Assembly: GCA_933228895.1 (NCBI GenBank)
Contig: OW121858.1
Span: 32,015,859 to 32,079,858 of the forward strand
Direction: 5' to 3'
Length of the DNA: 64,000 bases
Source: Platycnemis pennipes
Taxonomy: Eukaryota > Arthropoda > Insecta > Odonata > Platycnemididae
Shown here: positions 22,441 through 34,019 of the stretch, one piece after another
Layout: each line of letters opens with the position of its first letter
How positions within the stretch are numbered: position 1 is the stretch's first letter
The notes under the pieces: generated by a model
Databases searched by the model: none
The model's input: only the letters and a program-made list of their open reading frames with translations
What the model was told of the DNA's origin: nothing
Position numbers and translations under genes: made by a program

Positions 22441-23808
22441 AGGCCATTCTACAATGGGAGTAAGACGTAAGGAGCTGTCGTAAGGGAGATGGCCAAGTCC
22501 CATCTCTCCATCTCTACGTCTAACGGCAGGCCAATCAGAGCGCCTCATTACTACTGCCGGTGTCAGTCACGGGTTGTTGCTTTTGTGGAAGATTTTTTGA
22601 CTAGGGAAGAATTGCGGACGTATTTGAAATAATCCTTGGTCGTGAACTTGAAAGATGGCGAGTTTAGACGACCTTAATATTAACTGATGCCTCATTGAAT
22701 AATATTTGGATTGTTTTTTCCCGCATTCTAACTAAATCTTTATTGTATGTACCAGTTTCTTGGTTTATTTGGATGATTAGTGTCCTTGTAAGTTTTAAAT
22801 GGCATATACTGATCGACACCCACCAATATCGTCCAAAATGTCAAAAGCGTGGCATGGACAGTTGTATTTCTATGATAAAATGAAAGGGTACACTGAAATA
22901 AATAATGTAAATCAAAGATTGTCTTGCTGTTAACCTTCCTGGCCACTTTATATATAGAAATCAATGGTTAGACAGTGGACTAATAAGTGCATTGAAGCCC
23001 ATAATGATCTTTTCTCTGGGTTCATTTAAGACCAAACATCCATGATTTGTTTCAGTTCTGATCACATCCCAGACAGCTTTGTTAGTGTTGCTAGGTGTCT
23101 GAATTTAATTGCTATTTGCCATGATTTTTCAATCTTTATACAATAGTACAAGGCACTCACTTTAAAGTGGCCAGCAACCGCAATTCAAGGGGAAGTTGAG
23201 AGCGAATGCTTGTCTTCTTCAGCCCGTCCTTAACTAAGTTCAACAAAATGTTAAATTGAGACACACATTCTGGTAGTCTTCTTAACGAATTAAGTTCAAA
23301 CAGCCAAGTAACAAGGTAAGGGTATAAAGTAATATTCAGAATAAAATATAAAATGCAGATTTCACCACCTTTCTTCATGTCCATTCATTTATTCATAGAA
23401 TAGGTTGTTATGGGCACCATGGATTGTTCTCATGTTGCCTGGAAAGTAGGATGGACCCAACATCTTCTCCTATAGTCTTACGTCTTTTCGATTGATGGAC
23501 ATGCAAAGCTGTTACTACACCTGCCCCCATTACGATAATCAACGTTGAAGCAGCGGCGGCAATCTCTGCGTTCATTTTCGAATACTTTATCTCAACAGTA
23601 TATTTGTTGACAGTGTTCTCTATTCTACGCCCGAAAAAATCGACACTCATTTGTCTTCAATATCCATGAATATACGACCGGAGTGCTTCCGAATGGACCG
23701 TGATCGACGTCGATATTTTTACGACATACGTCAGCATTGGAGATTGACTGTCGTAAGGAAATCCTTACCTCTTAAGCGCTACGGCTTACGTCCATTATAG
23801 AATGGACT
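22441..23808 (-). mobile_element. PIF/Harbinger element H5 with decayed transposase
   Basis: Termini AGGCCATTCTACAATGG.AGTAAG / CTTACGTCCATTATAGAATGGACT are inverted. The flanks are TAA (22438-22440) and TAC (23809-23811, probably mutated). It is longer than the neighbouring MITEs and carries minus-strand remnants of a Harbinger-type transposase. CCAATCAGAGCGC lies at 22531, inside the left end. This gives direct support for assigning the TAA/TTA-flanked MITEs here to PIF/Harbinger. Confidence 0.85.
23157..23650 (-). pseudogene. Harbinger-type transposase, N-terminal remnants
   Basis: Two minus-strand frames. The upstream one (23408-23650) opens with a hydrophobic/alanine-rich stretch and a basic KRRK cluster, then ENNPWCP, in the position where Harbinger transposases have a basic WVRPW-like region. 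The downstream one (23157-23384) ends QFNILLNLVKDGLKKT and LPLELRLLATLK, matching the family pattern FDxLLxLVxxxIxKxxT...IxPxxRLAxTLRxLATG just ahead of the DDE domain. The catalytic DDE domain is missing. A sequence resembling a splice donor (AAAGTGAGT) follows LATLK. Stops and a frame change separate the pieces, so it is non-functional. Confidence 0.65.
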
Positions 23809-23894
23809 TACCAGTTGACGTGGCGAGGCATAGGAAATATTCTTATTACCTGAACTTACACCATTGCATTTCAGAGGCCCTCAGCTCAAATAAA

Positions 23895-24433
23895 GCCAAT
23901 ATAAAGCTAATAATTAGTCACATTTAATCAGTGCAGTTTGGGTTAGGGGTAAAGTACTCGCTTCACAGTGTCGACGTCCCTGGTTCGAGACTCGAGGCAC
24001 CAGGCAAATCAGAACAAATATTGTACGTGCGTCGGGACTGCGTGGTCAAAGATAGGGAAATTAAAAATCACGATCACACTTCATGCTCTTACGTTAATTT
24101 CGTACACAAAAAACGACAGGGCGTGCGGACGCATTTCCGAGACCACCACGTACTAATTACGTGATATAGGTAAATAACGTAAGTAACCATATTACGCACT
24201 AATTACGTAATTTTAGTATATTACGTAATTAGTACGTAAAATAGTTAAGATGCATCCCGCATAAATAGGTTAAAATATGTATAACCAGGGATAGTCGTAC
24301 AACGAGACTGCGATGAAAAAAAATTGAATGCAGAGAGTCTCGAGCTAGGGACGTCGACATCGTGAAGGGAGGACTTTACCCCTAATCCCAACTGCACTCA
24401 TCAAACATGACTAATTATTAGCTTTATATTGGC
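23895..24433. mobile_element. Foldback element with tRNA-like inverted arms
   Basis: Arms of about 100 bp at 23895-23996 and 24335-24433 are near-perfect inverted copies, beginning GCCAATATAAAGCTAATAAT. Each arm contains a tRNA-like head (see next entry). The core is built of ACGTAATTACGTA-type palindromes. It could be a foldback element or two SINE heads inserted tail to tail. Confidence 0.75.
23931..23998 (+). ncRNA. tRNA-derived (SINE-like) head with A and B box
   Basis: TGGGTTAGGGGT at 23939-23950 fits a pol III A box. GGTTCGAGACT at 23982-23992 fits the B box (GGTTCGANNCC) except for the last base. Between them CGCTTCACA sits where tRNA-Val(CAC) has its anticodon loop. The acceptor stem does not close, so it is not a working tRNA. 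A decayed copy lies inverted at 24335-24400. Confidence 0.6.
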
Positions 24434-24707
24434 AATAAAATATTTCAAACTCGTTTTTTGACGAAGTTATTGGATATATATAACCCTATATGGGGGTGAT
24501 TCGTAAATAATTAATCAAGGACTACCTGCCTGGCAAATTTCGTCAAAATCCTAGACCCGAAACTCGGACACTCCCCTTGTCAGAGTAAATGTCATTGTGT
24601 AGATCCAGGGACTCAATGAACGAACAGTAATGTTGAAGTTATTGTCTTTTAGTGAGAATTTACATGGTAAAGCCCGAATCACACGATCACTTTTCTCGTC
24701 CCTTTAA

Positions 24708-25807
24708 GGTGGCTGGTTCGGTAATCGTGAGTCGTTGAGAACTAATGCTCATATAATTTCAATGGCACTAAAAAATTGCTTGTAGGTGATTAAATTACAC
24801 GACATTTTAACCGGATGCCTCAAATTCTCAAGTCATATTGAAACATTGCCCTTTTTAATTTAATTATTGACATGAAACATAACATAAAACTTGACTTGAT
24901 TCGGTTTCTGGCAACCTGAACGTTGTCACTCTGTGCATATCCTTTGACCTTGGATATGTTGGTTTTAATGTAAGGATTGAAAAAGTATGTAATTTTGTGC
25001 TATGGGTATTTGCATACTTTGTAGTGACGAAATAATTGTGATTAAACGCTTAAACATTTATAACATTTCTTTAAACCATTTATTTAATCTCTCTTTTTTA
25101 CTCGGCAACAACGCACATTCTGCAATTCGGCACTGCTGTTGTGTAGGCAATTGTTTCTGTGTTTCAGCGGTCGTAACGGTAGGTGTCGTATTCGTCTATT
25201 CTCAAGTAGAGGCACTGTATCCCAATACAGTGCCTCTATTCTCAAGAACCATAGATTAGAGCACGAATAAAACAATTTGTACAAGTAGCCTCCTTGAATT
25301 AAAGAAGAGAATTCTTCTTTCTTCTTTAATCTATGTCGAGAACTCTGTCAAGGGGACTACATTGTAATATTCGCGGACTTTGTGGTGTGATTTGTTGTGG
25401 TTTCTCGCGCGCTCGCTTTCCCTCGTCTGATTCCACGTTGCCAAATGCACCTCAAAACTTCGCGCGCGATATTTGAAAATTTAAGGAATATTTATTTCTT
25501 TCATATATACGGAGGAAATAAGTCGATAACACTAGTTGATTTTCTGAGAATAGAAATTGTTGGCCAACATCCACATCATTCCAGTTTTTGGAGAAAATCT
25601 ATATGGTAGAAACGTAAATAATACATAATTGACCCTTACGAAGCGGGGTGCGCCATAAGGGCCCATGTTAAAAAAACCTTAAATATCTCAAAAACTACAC
25701 TGAAAACCCCAAAAAATTTTCTCGTAGAATTTTAGAGCATAATTAAAGGAACAAATATTGCAATTATGAACAAAATCTATACACCTGTAAATTTCGACCC
25801 AGCCACC
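24708..25807. mobile_element. Nested element flanked by TTAA
   Basis: Termini GGTGGCTGG / CCAGCCACC are flanked by TTAA at 24704-24707 and 25808-25811. TTAA suggests piggyBac-like insertion, though a 3-bp TAA reading is also possible. Short open frames inside show no family likeness. Confidence 0.7.
25195..25246. repeat. 14-bp-stem hairpin between 12-bp direct repeats
   Basis: TAGAGGCACTGTAT, a CCCA loop and ATACAGTGCCTCTA form a perfect stem (25207-25238). TCTATTCTCAAG stands directly before it and overlaps its end. Confidence 0.7.
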
Positions 25808-26339
25808 TTAAAGGGATCATTTAAAGCTATAGCTTTCAGGGACCGCAAAAATGATAGCTCAAGCCATCATTTCGCCGCTCACACGATCATTTTCACCGTC
25901 CCTTCTCGTATCATTTCTGTTCGCGAGATACGGTAAACAACTTCGTAACTATGGATTATTTACATCGTCGTCGACTGCTTTTGGCTGCAGCCAAACGTTT
26001 CTTTCAGAACGTGCGCTCTGATTGGCTAAATGACAGGCCCGAGGGACGGAAAAAAGGACGTGCTCAAATGACGAAAAAAGGGATAGCGATCCTTATCATT
26101 GAAGAATCATATTCGTGAAGTGAATAAGTCAGACGATCATTTTTAAGCTATCATTTGAGCTATCCCTGAAAAGGGACGTAAAAAATGATCGTGTGATTCA
26201 GGCTTAACTAACGACATGAGAAAGCTTGTTTTCGACTGTCGCCAATGGTTACACCGTGAACATTTAGATAGGTGTTCAGTGTCAAGACTGCCCAGTGTCC
26301 TTTAGAAGGAAATTCGTCCTCAGGGGACATCTGCGCACG

Positions 26340-27610
26340 ACCGCCATATTGTTGTAAACCTTCAGGGTTAACACCATAGGTTGGCAGCACGCGCGGCCGA
26401 CAATAGGGGTTAGCGGTACACTCGGAGGTTGGCAGTTCACTCGGCCAAATAATGGGTTATAGTAAACAAACGTAAGAATGGGCAAGAATATGGGATTCAG
26501 GAGAGAGGGAGTAGTTGAGCGACCGCGAAGGAAAGGCAGTGGAGAGAAGGATTTGGTGGAAGTTAAAAGGACGCGAGGAAAGTAGAGTGAACGAGACGTA
26601 CACGTCGCCAAAATGGATTCTTGGGAGGAATCGTCGGCGGAACAAAGCCGATCTTATTGCAGAGACCCATGAATAAGACATCGCAAAGCACGGAGCTAGA
26701 CGGAGGAAACGTCGGAGGAGAAAACGGCACGGGAAGGCGAGCCTCGGCCCGATGTCGTAGAGAGAGAGAACATGTCGCAGTAATAACGATAAGTGAAAGG
26801 AACTGAAACATTTCTTAAGGCCGTTGTACACGGTACAGTTTCTTGTACAAGATCTTGTACCATAAATTGAACGGCGAGATTGGACGAAGATATTGTACAA
26901 GATTTTGGTTCATGGTCGTACACGATCAAAGATTTTCATGCAATTTGTGCGCCAATAACCGGCGCAGATATCGTTTTCTGTCGAACAGCTGAATCGCGAT
27001 ATTCGATGACGATAGTATTTTGAAAATACTGCCATAGTTAGTGGGTTACAATGATTTGATACCATTAATCTTAGCATTAATAACATGAAATTTTACGATT
27101 GGTTACTTGCACTCTTTCATCGGCTCGAGAAACCCATCATTTATCCTCCAAACATGTTAATGTTAATATTTCCTTTTTTGTTCAATAACGTCATCCTAAT
27201 TTCACTGAGTTTTAATGTTTGACAAGGTACAAGAAATCGTACCATGTACAACGGCCTTTAAAACATTATTCAAAGAAATTTAGCCCAGAGAGTAACACCA
27301 TATAAGGATTGGTTTATATTACATGGTCAATATAAGTGTACTTACATATTGTGTAAATTGGACCCAATATTCTATTTGAAAAGATTAAATTTGATTGATT
27401 GTGCATGAATAAGGTGAATAGTCTATTTGCTTGATATTCCCTCATCTGACCATTATTTATTGCAAGTGACTGAAGTATTGATATATGTATGTGGTTTATA
27501 TATGTGTGTGTGGAAGGTGAAATATTACTTAGCTAGCGGGACGACGGACAAAATGAGGTAGCTGGACCGGGACGGAAGGAGCAGGGTCACGTTGGTATGT
27601 TTGAGTATAT
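26340..27610 (+). repeat. Dispersed repeat family A, copy 2 (interrupted by MITE H2)
   Basis: Ordered homology to 6190-7830, lacking the hAT-like insertion of that copy but carrying a Harbinger-like MITE at 26818-27257. Open frames at 26457-26900 are shadows of this repeat. Confidence 0.75.
26818..27257. mobile_element. PIF/Harbinger-like MITE H2, copy 2 (compact, intact)
   Basis: Termini AGGCCGTTGTACACGGTAC / GTACCATGTACAACGGCCT are flanked by TTA at 26815-26817 and 27258-27260. At 440 bp it is the complete short form of the element split at 9218-14546. The family A copy at about 7490 gives the empty site. Confidence 0.93.
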
Positions 27611-27659
27611 TTTAGGGAATAAGTGCAGCAAACGCGAACATTAGAATGTTACAGTGTTT

Positions 27660-28275
27660 TTGATTCAGGTGCGTCCAGGTTACTGCACGGACCTGGATAT
27701 TCTGACGCTGAAAGTGGAAGCTTGTGTGTATAAAGTGAATATAATTTGGGATCCCTACGAAATCGGTCTAGATAACGAACTTGAACGTGTGCAGCGAAGA
27801 TCGGCAAGATTTGTAATGGGACGGTACGATAACTATATTAGCCAGTATAACCAGCCTATTAAATGATTTAAAATGGGAATCATTGTCAGATCGCAGATTG
27901 AAAAATAGTCTTAATCTCCTAAAAAAATTCCAAGATAATATTTTCAGTGACGACGTTAAAAATATTTTGCGAACTCCAACTTACTAAGGAAGACTGGACC
28001 ATGATTACAAAATTAGATAAATTGATTGCCGAACTGACAGATTCAAAATGTCCTTTTTTCCTCGTACAATTAGGGATATGAGTAGTGGTAAATATCTCCG
28101 ATACGAGTGAATCAATCCTTATCAATTAGCTTGCCATTTTTATCTTTTTAAATATTGCAGTTCAGACTAGTATATTATTGCTAATCCTTTTTTATGCATG
28201 ATATGTAGTGCATGTTTCGTGAGAATTCTCCCCCTGCCAAACACCTTTGAGGTGGCTTGCAGGGTATTATGGTAA
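27660..28275 (+). pseudogene. CR1/Jockey-like LINE, 3' end fragment
   Basis: WDPYEIGLDNELERVQRRSARFV (27752-27820, in pieces) is the conserved post-RT segment of CR1/Jockey-type ORF2 proteins. After frameshifts, DRFKMSFFPRTIRD (about 28036-28080) matches the C-terminus. The 3' UTR ends with CCCCTGCCAAACACC...GGTGGCTTGCAGGGTAT, the common tail of these arthropod LINEs. The 5' part is missing and stops interrupt it, so it is a dead 5'-truncated copy. Confidence 0.82.
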
Positions 28276-31200
28276 ACAGGGTAATGAATTGAAATTCCCG
28301 TCTAAAACCTCATAGACATTTATTTCTTCCTATAGGACGTGAAATCCAGAGAGGAAAATCCGCTGGTTGCCATGGTGATATAAGTAATAGATAACAAACT
28401 CTTCCAGTATTGACGACGGCTGCAAGAGGAAAAAACGAAGCCTCGAGTTATCAGCTGACAATGCTATCTGTTCTCTTCACAGAGATTGGCGATTTTTCCT
28501 CGAGAATTGGAAATGGGAACGAAATATATTTCTCGCGTATTGGTGACGAAACTGATGCGAAGTTTTCTCACAAATCCAATACATAAAGTGGAATGCACGT
28601 ATGTAAATACATTCGCCTGAAACTCAAGACCAAATGCAGCACAGCCTTGAAACTTAAAAGTTTAATACATGTCATCCTTGGACAGACGATATGCTAGTTT
28701 TATTGCTACTAATGGTCCTCGGTTCGACCACAGTCAAGTCAAAGGAGTCCCCGTAAGAAATACAGGTAAAAGGGCTTTCTTTATGTTTGCGGCCATGTTT
28801 TCATTTGACAATTTTAATTGGAAATACACTATGAACAAATTCAATAAATATTCTCATTATTATCCTCGAATTCTGATTTCGGATCAAAATACTGGTACTT
28901 CAGTAAAAGCTGACGATTCTGCTGATATTGTTTCACTCCATATAGCCCTATCCCCCTGACGACTAAAAGGTATTTTTGCATTATAAAGTAGAACGCAGAC
29001 GTGTTAATTGGCGTATTCATTAGCCTAAAACTTAATGTAGCACGGCATACTGTAGCGCCACTATCATGTAACTAAGTGGTTTATGCTTTTTTTGTGAGCA
29101 AATATTTATTGAATTCAACTGAACAAGTGAGGTAAGGCAAGCACTTGTTTACAATGTTCAAATTTCGCATCTTTTTACTAGTTTTTCGTGAGACGACATT
29201 TCTCTTCACATTATTGACCTGCAAATTTTACTGCGACAGCCATGCTCTGCCGTGTAAACACGTATAAAATTGTTGATTTTCAAAGTCCTTGTCCTTCTAA
29301 TATATAAGTGATGGAAAGGCCACATTATTTTATTGCCAATCAATAGAAGGGTCAAAACATTATGTCCTGAAATTTTCACAAAAATGACATCCACTCCATA
29401 ATTCGGTGGAGTCTCCTTAAGGAGGCGTAAAAGTACAATTTTTAAAGAGTAATAACTTTATATCACAACCTTGCTCGTGAAAAAATATTTCCACCTGTAT
29501 ATTTTAGATAATTAAACTTCTGTTATAAAGAGTTATAAAGAATACAGTTGTAGTGGATCGGCTTGGCCAGGCGATCGTCTCGGAATACACTTTCTTAATC
29601 TTTTATCAGCCACCTCGGTTATCTTAGAATGTTGGGAGGGGGACGTATAAACGGTATGCGGCTTCCCTTCGTGGAAACTTTACTCGTAGCTACTACATCA
29701 CGCGTTTAACATCGCTGATCTCACTTTACCGTTAACTCGTGACTTGTGCCGAAGACTTACTATAGGAACATCCTTCCCAGCTGCAGTCTACCATTCATCT
29801 TAAAGGTGAGAGTTAATTCATTATTAGTGACATAAGAGTGCTACCTACTTGTATCACGGCTGGGACACCACGAATATTACATTAGAGGATTATTAGTGTT
29901 GCAATCCACAAGGGCGTGCACTACGCTCTTGCACCCTTACGCTCTTTCTTGCACTTTCACCCTTTTCTGCACTAACTAGCTCTATTCCGACATTAGCGCC
30001 ATGGACACTCTGTGGCAGTGGTGTTTATTGCAAAAAGTTGACGAGCATGTATCGTGTGGTTTCGGAAGAGATTTCTCTGTGAGCACAATCGGGATGTGAA
30101 AGTAAACGACTTTTCTGTGCTGTTTCTGCATGTAATGATAAACCCTATTTTTGAGGCGTTGTTGATGGTGTTTGGTAATCTTTTGGTATTCTTCGTATCC
30201 TTTAATACGAAGTCGCAACGGTGTTAAGATTATGTCAACAAATGTTGGTGCGCAAAATAACAAACAGGCGCAATTCACAACGCAGGTATATTATTACTTA
30301 ACAAGGCTTTAATTGAAATATCCAACAACAGCTTAACATGCTGTTTATTTCTCGTAAAACCAATTTTATCAACGTAGGATCCATTGCGAATATATCAATA
30401 CTCTCCGGTTATGAAATCCGGAGCAATTTACATAAATGGTTGTTACCATGAAATTTTAATCATAACTAAGTAAATAAAGATTTACATTCATTAAAAATTA
30501 CGAGCATGATGCGTTGTACCCTATACTGCTCTTGATAAAGGTACAGAGCATTAATATAAACAGTAGGTACGTACCTACATGTAAGTAATATTGAATTTGA
30601 TGCCTGGATATGGACTTTTTACATCAAATACTATGTTTTCTCTTCTTTTGTATTGCCAATTACTAATCCATGGATATACAATTGTATGGCTAGTTAAGTT
30701 TCAATACTTGAGATGGTCCGGCATTCATTTACCAAGTCCATGTGGAAAGCAGACGCATGGGATCGTGACGTGCTCTCATATTTTTATATTTTCCCCTGAC
30801 AAAGGCCTCGAAAATGACAAATAATGTGTAATAAAAGTTTGTGATGATGATTTAATGTGGGGAAAATGGTAGGAAGTGGATTTGTTGGGATTTAGCATGA
30901 AGAACTGTAAAATTTGTTTCGGTGACATAGGAATTCATGCTCGGCACGATGACATGTATATTTCTGATATTAATGTGCAGCTGATGCAGCCAAAGCTACA
31001 AAGATAGTGTGATAAGTCGTCGTGCACTACATTATGAGTGAAAAAGCATAAACCACGGTGATTTCCGTGAGATAAGCGCTGTTGGAAAAACATTTACCGT
31101 GTCAATCAATTCCTCATTGTTGTTATGATGTAAATGCTTTGTTGATTATGTGGTATTACTTTTATTTTTCGAAATAAAATGATAGTGTCATAAGTAAATA

Positions 31201-32885
31201 TTTCAGCTGTATGGTAAGAAATGAGTAGTTACAAATAGGACTTCCTATGTGGTTGATGCCCATGATGAAATAAATGCCTTGAGTGTGAACGTGATTTTCT
31301 GAGCAATAACTGTGTTAATACAAAGTAGAAGCCTTGACTTTAGTTCAGCGTAGAATTTCTGAGCAAATTAATTTAAATTGTAGAATCAGCTTGGTGAGTG
31401 AGGGAATCATTGCAAGATGCATAGGCTAAGGCAAACTAAAGAGAAGGATGTAGGTGCATCAAGATTTATCGTTATGGTTTAACACATTTATTTCAGTATA
31501 TTTGACGATTTTTAATGTCTTGGGCAAGTTATCAGATTCATAGGGATTAAAGTTTGAACCCAGTATCAGTGTGTTTTTCAGTGTTAACTTCCTCAAGCCA
31601 GTTTTTTAATGCCAATAAACTTGTCATAGGCAGTCTTGTGGGATAATAGCATTGATCTGCTTGCTTTCGTCAGTAAGCTTGCTGTCGCTTCTGCACCTGC
31701 ATAACCATTTGTAAGGAGAGACAGTGGCTTTATTCATATAGCAAGAGGGAATAGTCAGGGAGAGGGTTGAAGTTTTTGTAATAAGAGTACGTAGTTGAGT
31801 ATTTGGTTAGAATTCCTTCAAGACGTGAAACAGTTACATTATTGTATACCGTTTCCGTTGAAATCTTGTGCTGTAGGCCATTAATAAATCATAACAGTGC
31901 CATGGAAAATAATTACCTTTCAAAGGACTCGAATTTCCCGCAGGGTAATTCGCCGTAGCGACAGTGAATTGTTCTGTACCTCGTAAGTTGGTAAAAAACT
32001 TGGCAACGTGCGTGATTTTTAGCTTCTCTCATTGGGGGAAAATCGATGTGTCGTCATCAATTTTGATGGCGTCACTGCCATCTAAGGCCGCACAGACTAT
32101 TATACGAATACTTCCAAATGGTAGCAGCGTCATTGTTGCCAAACACTTTTCATAAATATGAATATTAAAAAGTTCAAAGCAAAGAGTTCTATTTGAAAGG
32201 GAACAGTTTGTAACAAATTAAGAACTTATTTAACCGATTTTAGAATGCGTATTATCGGGATTGAGCATGTATTCTCACTTTGTAAATTAAACGTGGCAAC
32301 TACGCGTCAGTCATGTTTCAAGGTCAAAATGAGCTAAAAGAGCTTGTAAAAAGAGAATGCAGCTACAACGCGCTATGTAATAGCGGACTCATATAGCTAT
32401 TGTGTATGCATTATAACCCAATAGATGATTTTCCATGTAGGTGTTTTTCTGGATCTGTATTTTATTCATTAAATAACAAATAGCTTTTTTACGGGAGTTT
32501 GAATCTCGGAGTCACGGTGGAACCTCCTTAAGTGATAGGCCGATATTTATAACAGTACCTAAAACAATTCTAAATTCTAAATTGTTACAGAATGCAAAGG
32601 AATACCATCATTGCATGCGTGCATCATTTGATAATATATTGTAGCAAACCGACCCCTCGCACCGCGGATGGTGTTTATTTAATTTTGGCGTCGCACCGCA
32701 GTCAAATGAATAACGGAAAGAACTGAACGGCATATTATCCGGGATTCCCGGTTATCCGTGCACCCTTTATCAGTATCATGGTACCATTGTACTAATACAT
32801 CGTACCTGGATTAGTACCATGACCCAATCTTTCGCTAATTCGCAAACATTCTCCAAAGGAATTATTGGAAGGTGATATTCTGTCC
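28276..32885. other. Long stretch without recognised gene or repeat
   Basis: Open frames at 28669-28959 (+), 29982-30278 (-), 30591-30824 (+) and 31964-32155 (+) are under 100 codons, show no family likeness, and persist in copy 2 only because the whole block does. A CpG-rich patch lies near 32645-32705. AAGGTGAGAG at 29801 and similar sites look like splice donors but no exon is defined. Confidence 0.4.
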
Positions 32886-32996
32886 AATATTTTTTTATTG
32901 TCTTGATCGAAAGTTTATAACATCTGGAGTACGTGTTTTAAGCCATCGATTTTTAAATGACGTTAAGTATTTTTCCTCATTAATTAAAAAGTGAAA
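32886..32996 (+). repeat. Dispersed repeat DR1, left half
   Basis: TTTATTGTCTTGATCGAAAG through TTAAAAAGTGAAAA matches 2915-3025. The GCGCGAAAACGCG half is absent; LINE sequence follows instead. Confidence 0.8.
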
Positions 32997-33000
32997 ATAT

Positions 33001-33470
33001 CAGGGGTGATTTCTCACCAAACACGCACTACATATCATGCATAAAAAAGGAATAGTATTAATATACTAGTCAGAACTTCACTTTTTAAAAAAGATAGAAA
33101 TTGCAAAGCAAACATGCAAAAACATTCTGTTAGTAGGGTTAGCTTTAAGTACTCATACCAACATGCAGCTACCTATGCTATCCATTGCTACTCTCCGATT
33201 GGACATATTTACCGTTATTGGTATCTCTAATTGTACGAGGGAAAAAGGACATTTTGAATCTGTCAGTTAAGGCAATCAATTTCTCTAATTTTATGATTAT
33301 GGTCCAGTCTACCATAGTTGGGGTTCGCAAAATATTTTTAACATCATCACTGAAAATATTGTCTTGGAATTTACTTAAGAGATTAAGTCTAAATTTCAAC
33401 CTGCGATCTGACAATGATTCCCATTTTAATTGATTAAATAGACTGGTTACGCTAAGACGCTGGTTACTTC
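33001..33470 (-). pseudogene. CR1/Jockey-like LINE 3' fragment, inverted
   Basis: The minus-strand frame 33178-33414 encodes SDRRLKFRLNLLSKFQDNIF and, further on, DRFKMSFFPRTIRD. It is the same C-terminal segment as in 27660-28275 but less damaged. The 3' UTR continues to 33001 (GCATGATATGTAGTGCGTG on the minus strand). With 27660-28275 it forms an inverted pair 5 kb apart. Confidence 0.8.
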
Positions 33471-33587
33471 CTTAGCTGTTGGACGACTCCCACGGAAATG
33501 ACTATTACTTGTGCTCCTATTGCTTCGGCGATTAAATTTCGCAGCACACTGATCCTAAAATTTCTCGTTTTGCAGTTCGCAATCTCC

Positions 33588-33847
33588 TTGACAAGTTGAG
33601 GAGATTTTGAGGAGACTCGACCACTGCTGGCGTTCAACTCTCACCACTCTTCGCAATCCGGACACAAAAACTGCCGAGGATGTCTTCTAACCTGGAGATG
33701 GTCCTCTCAAGCCTCCAGGCGACCTCCCAAGACAACGCCCAACCACTTTCCCTGCACCCAAACACCACGGCACCCGCTTCAGTGAGTGGAACCTCGTACA
33801 AAGACAATCCCAGTCTTACCTTTACGAAGTATTTAATATTATATTAA
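33588..33847 (+). other. Small exon-like open segment, function unknown
   Basis: CTCGTTTTGCAG just upstream resembles a splice acceptor and TTCA|GTGAGT at 33784 a donor. Between them an ATG at 33680 opens a 55-codon frame rich in S, Q, T and P. GC content is higher than the surroundings. The same segment is in copy 2 (56943-57202). It could be a small exon, a LINE 5' end, or chance. Confidence 0.2.
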
Positions 33848-34019
33848 CCATATAGAAAGTACAATATAGAAGATGACCCACCGCACAGGACTTAACTGTT
33901 ATACGTTTTGGAGATAGTACTGGAAGTTTTTCCTAGATGGCGTGGAAGGAATTTTTCGCGTTACGTCACAAACGATATATATAGCTTTCGATATTCTAAT
34001 CGACATAAGCGGCACACAA

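Larger units (their letters stand above)
24671..26204. mobile_element. PIF/Harbinger-like MITE H6 (host of a nested element)
   Basis: Termini AGCCCGAATCACACGATCA / TGATCGTGTGATTCAGGCT are flanked by TAA at 24668-24670 and 26205-26207. GCGCTCTGATTGG (inverted CCAAT motif) lies at 26013-26025. Split by a 1.1-kb element at 24708-25807. Confidence 0.9.

Noticed and set aside
23931..24002. Functional tRNA gene
   Set aside because: A and B boxes are recognisable but the acceptor stem does not pair and the B box has a mismatch; it lies in an inverted-repeat element.
26457..26900. 147-codon minus-strand frame as a gene
   Set aside because: It spans dispersed repeat family A and part of a Harbinger-like MITE insertion, so the protein would be chimeric repeat sequence.
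28669..28959. 96-codon open frame present in both duplication copies as a conserved gene
   Set aside because: The whole 16.6-kb block is near identical, so presence in both copies is no evidence of selection; no family likeness, no splice or start context.
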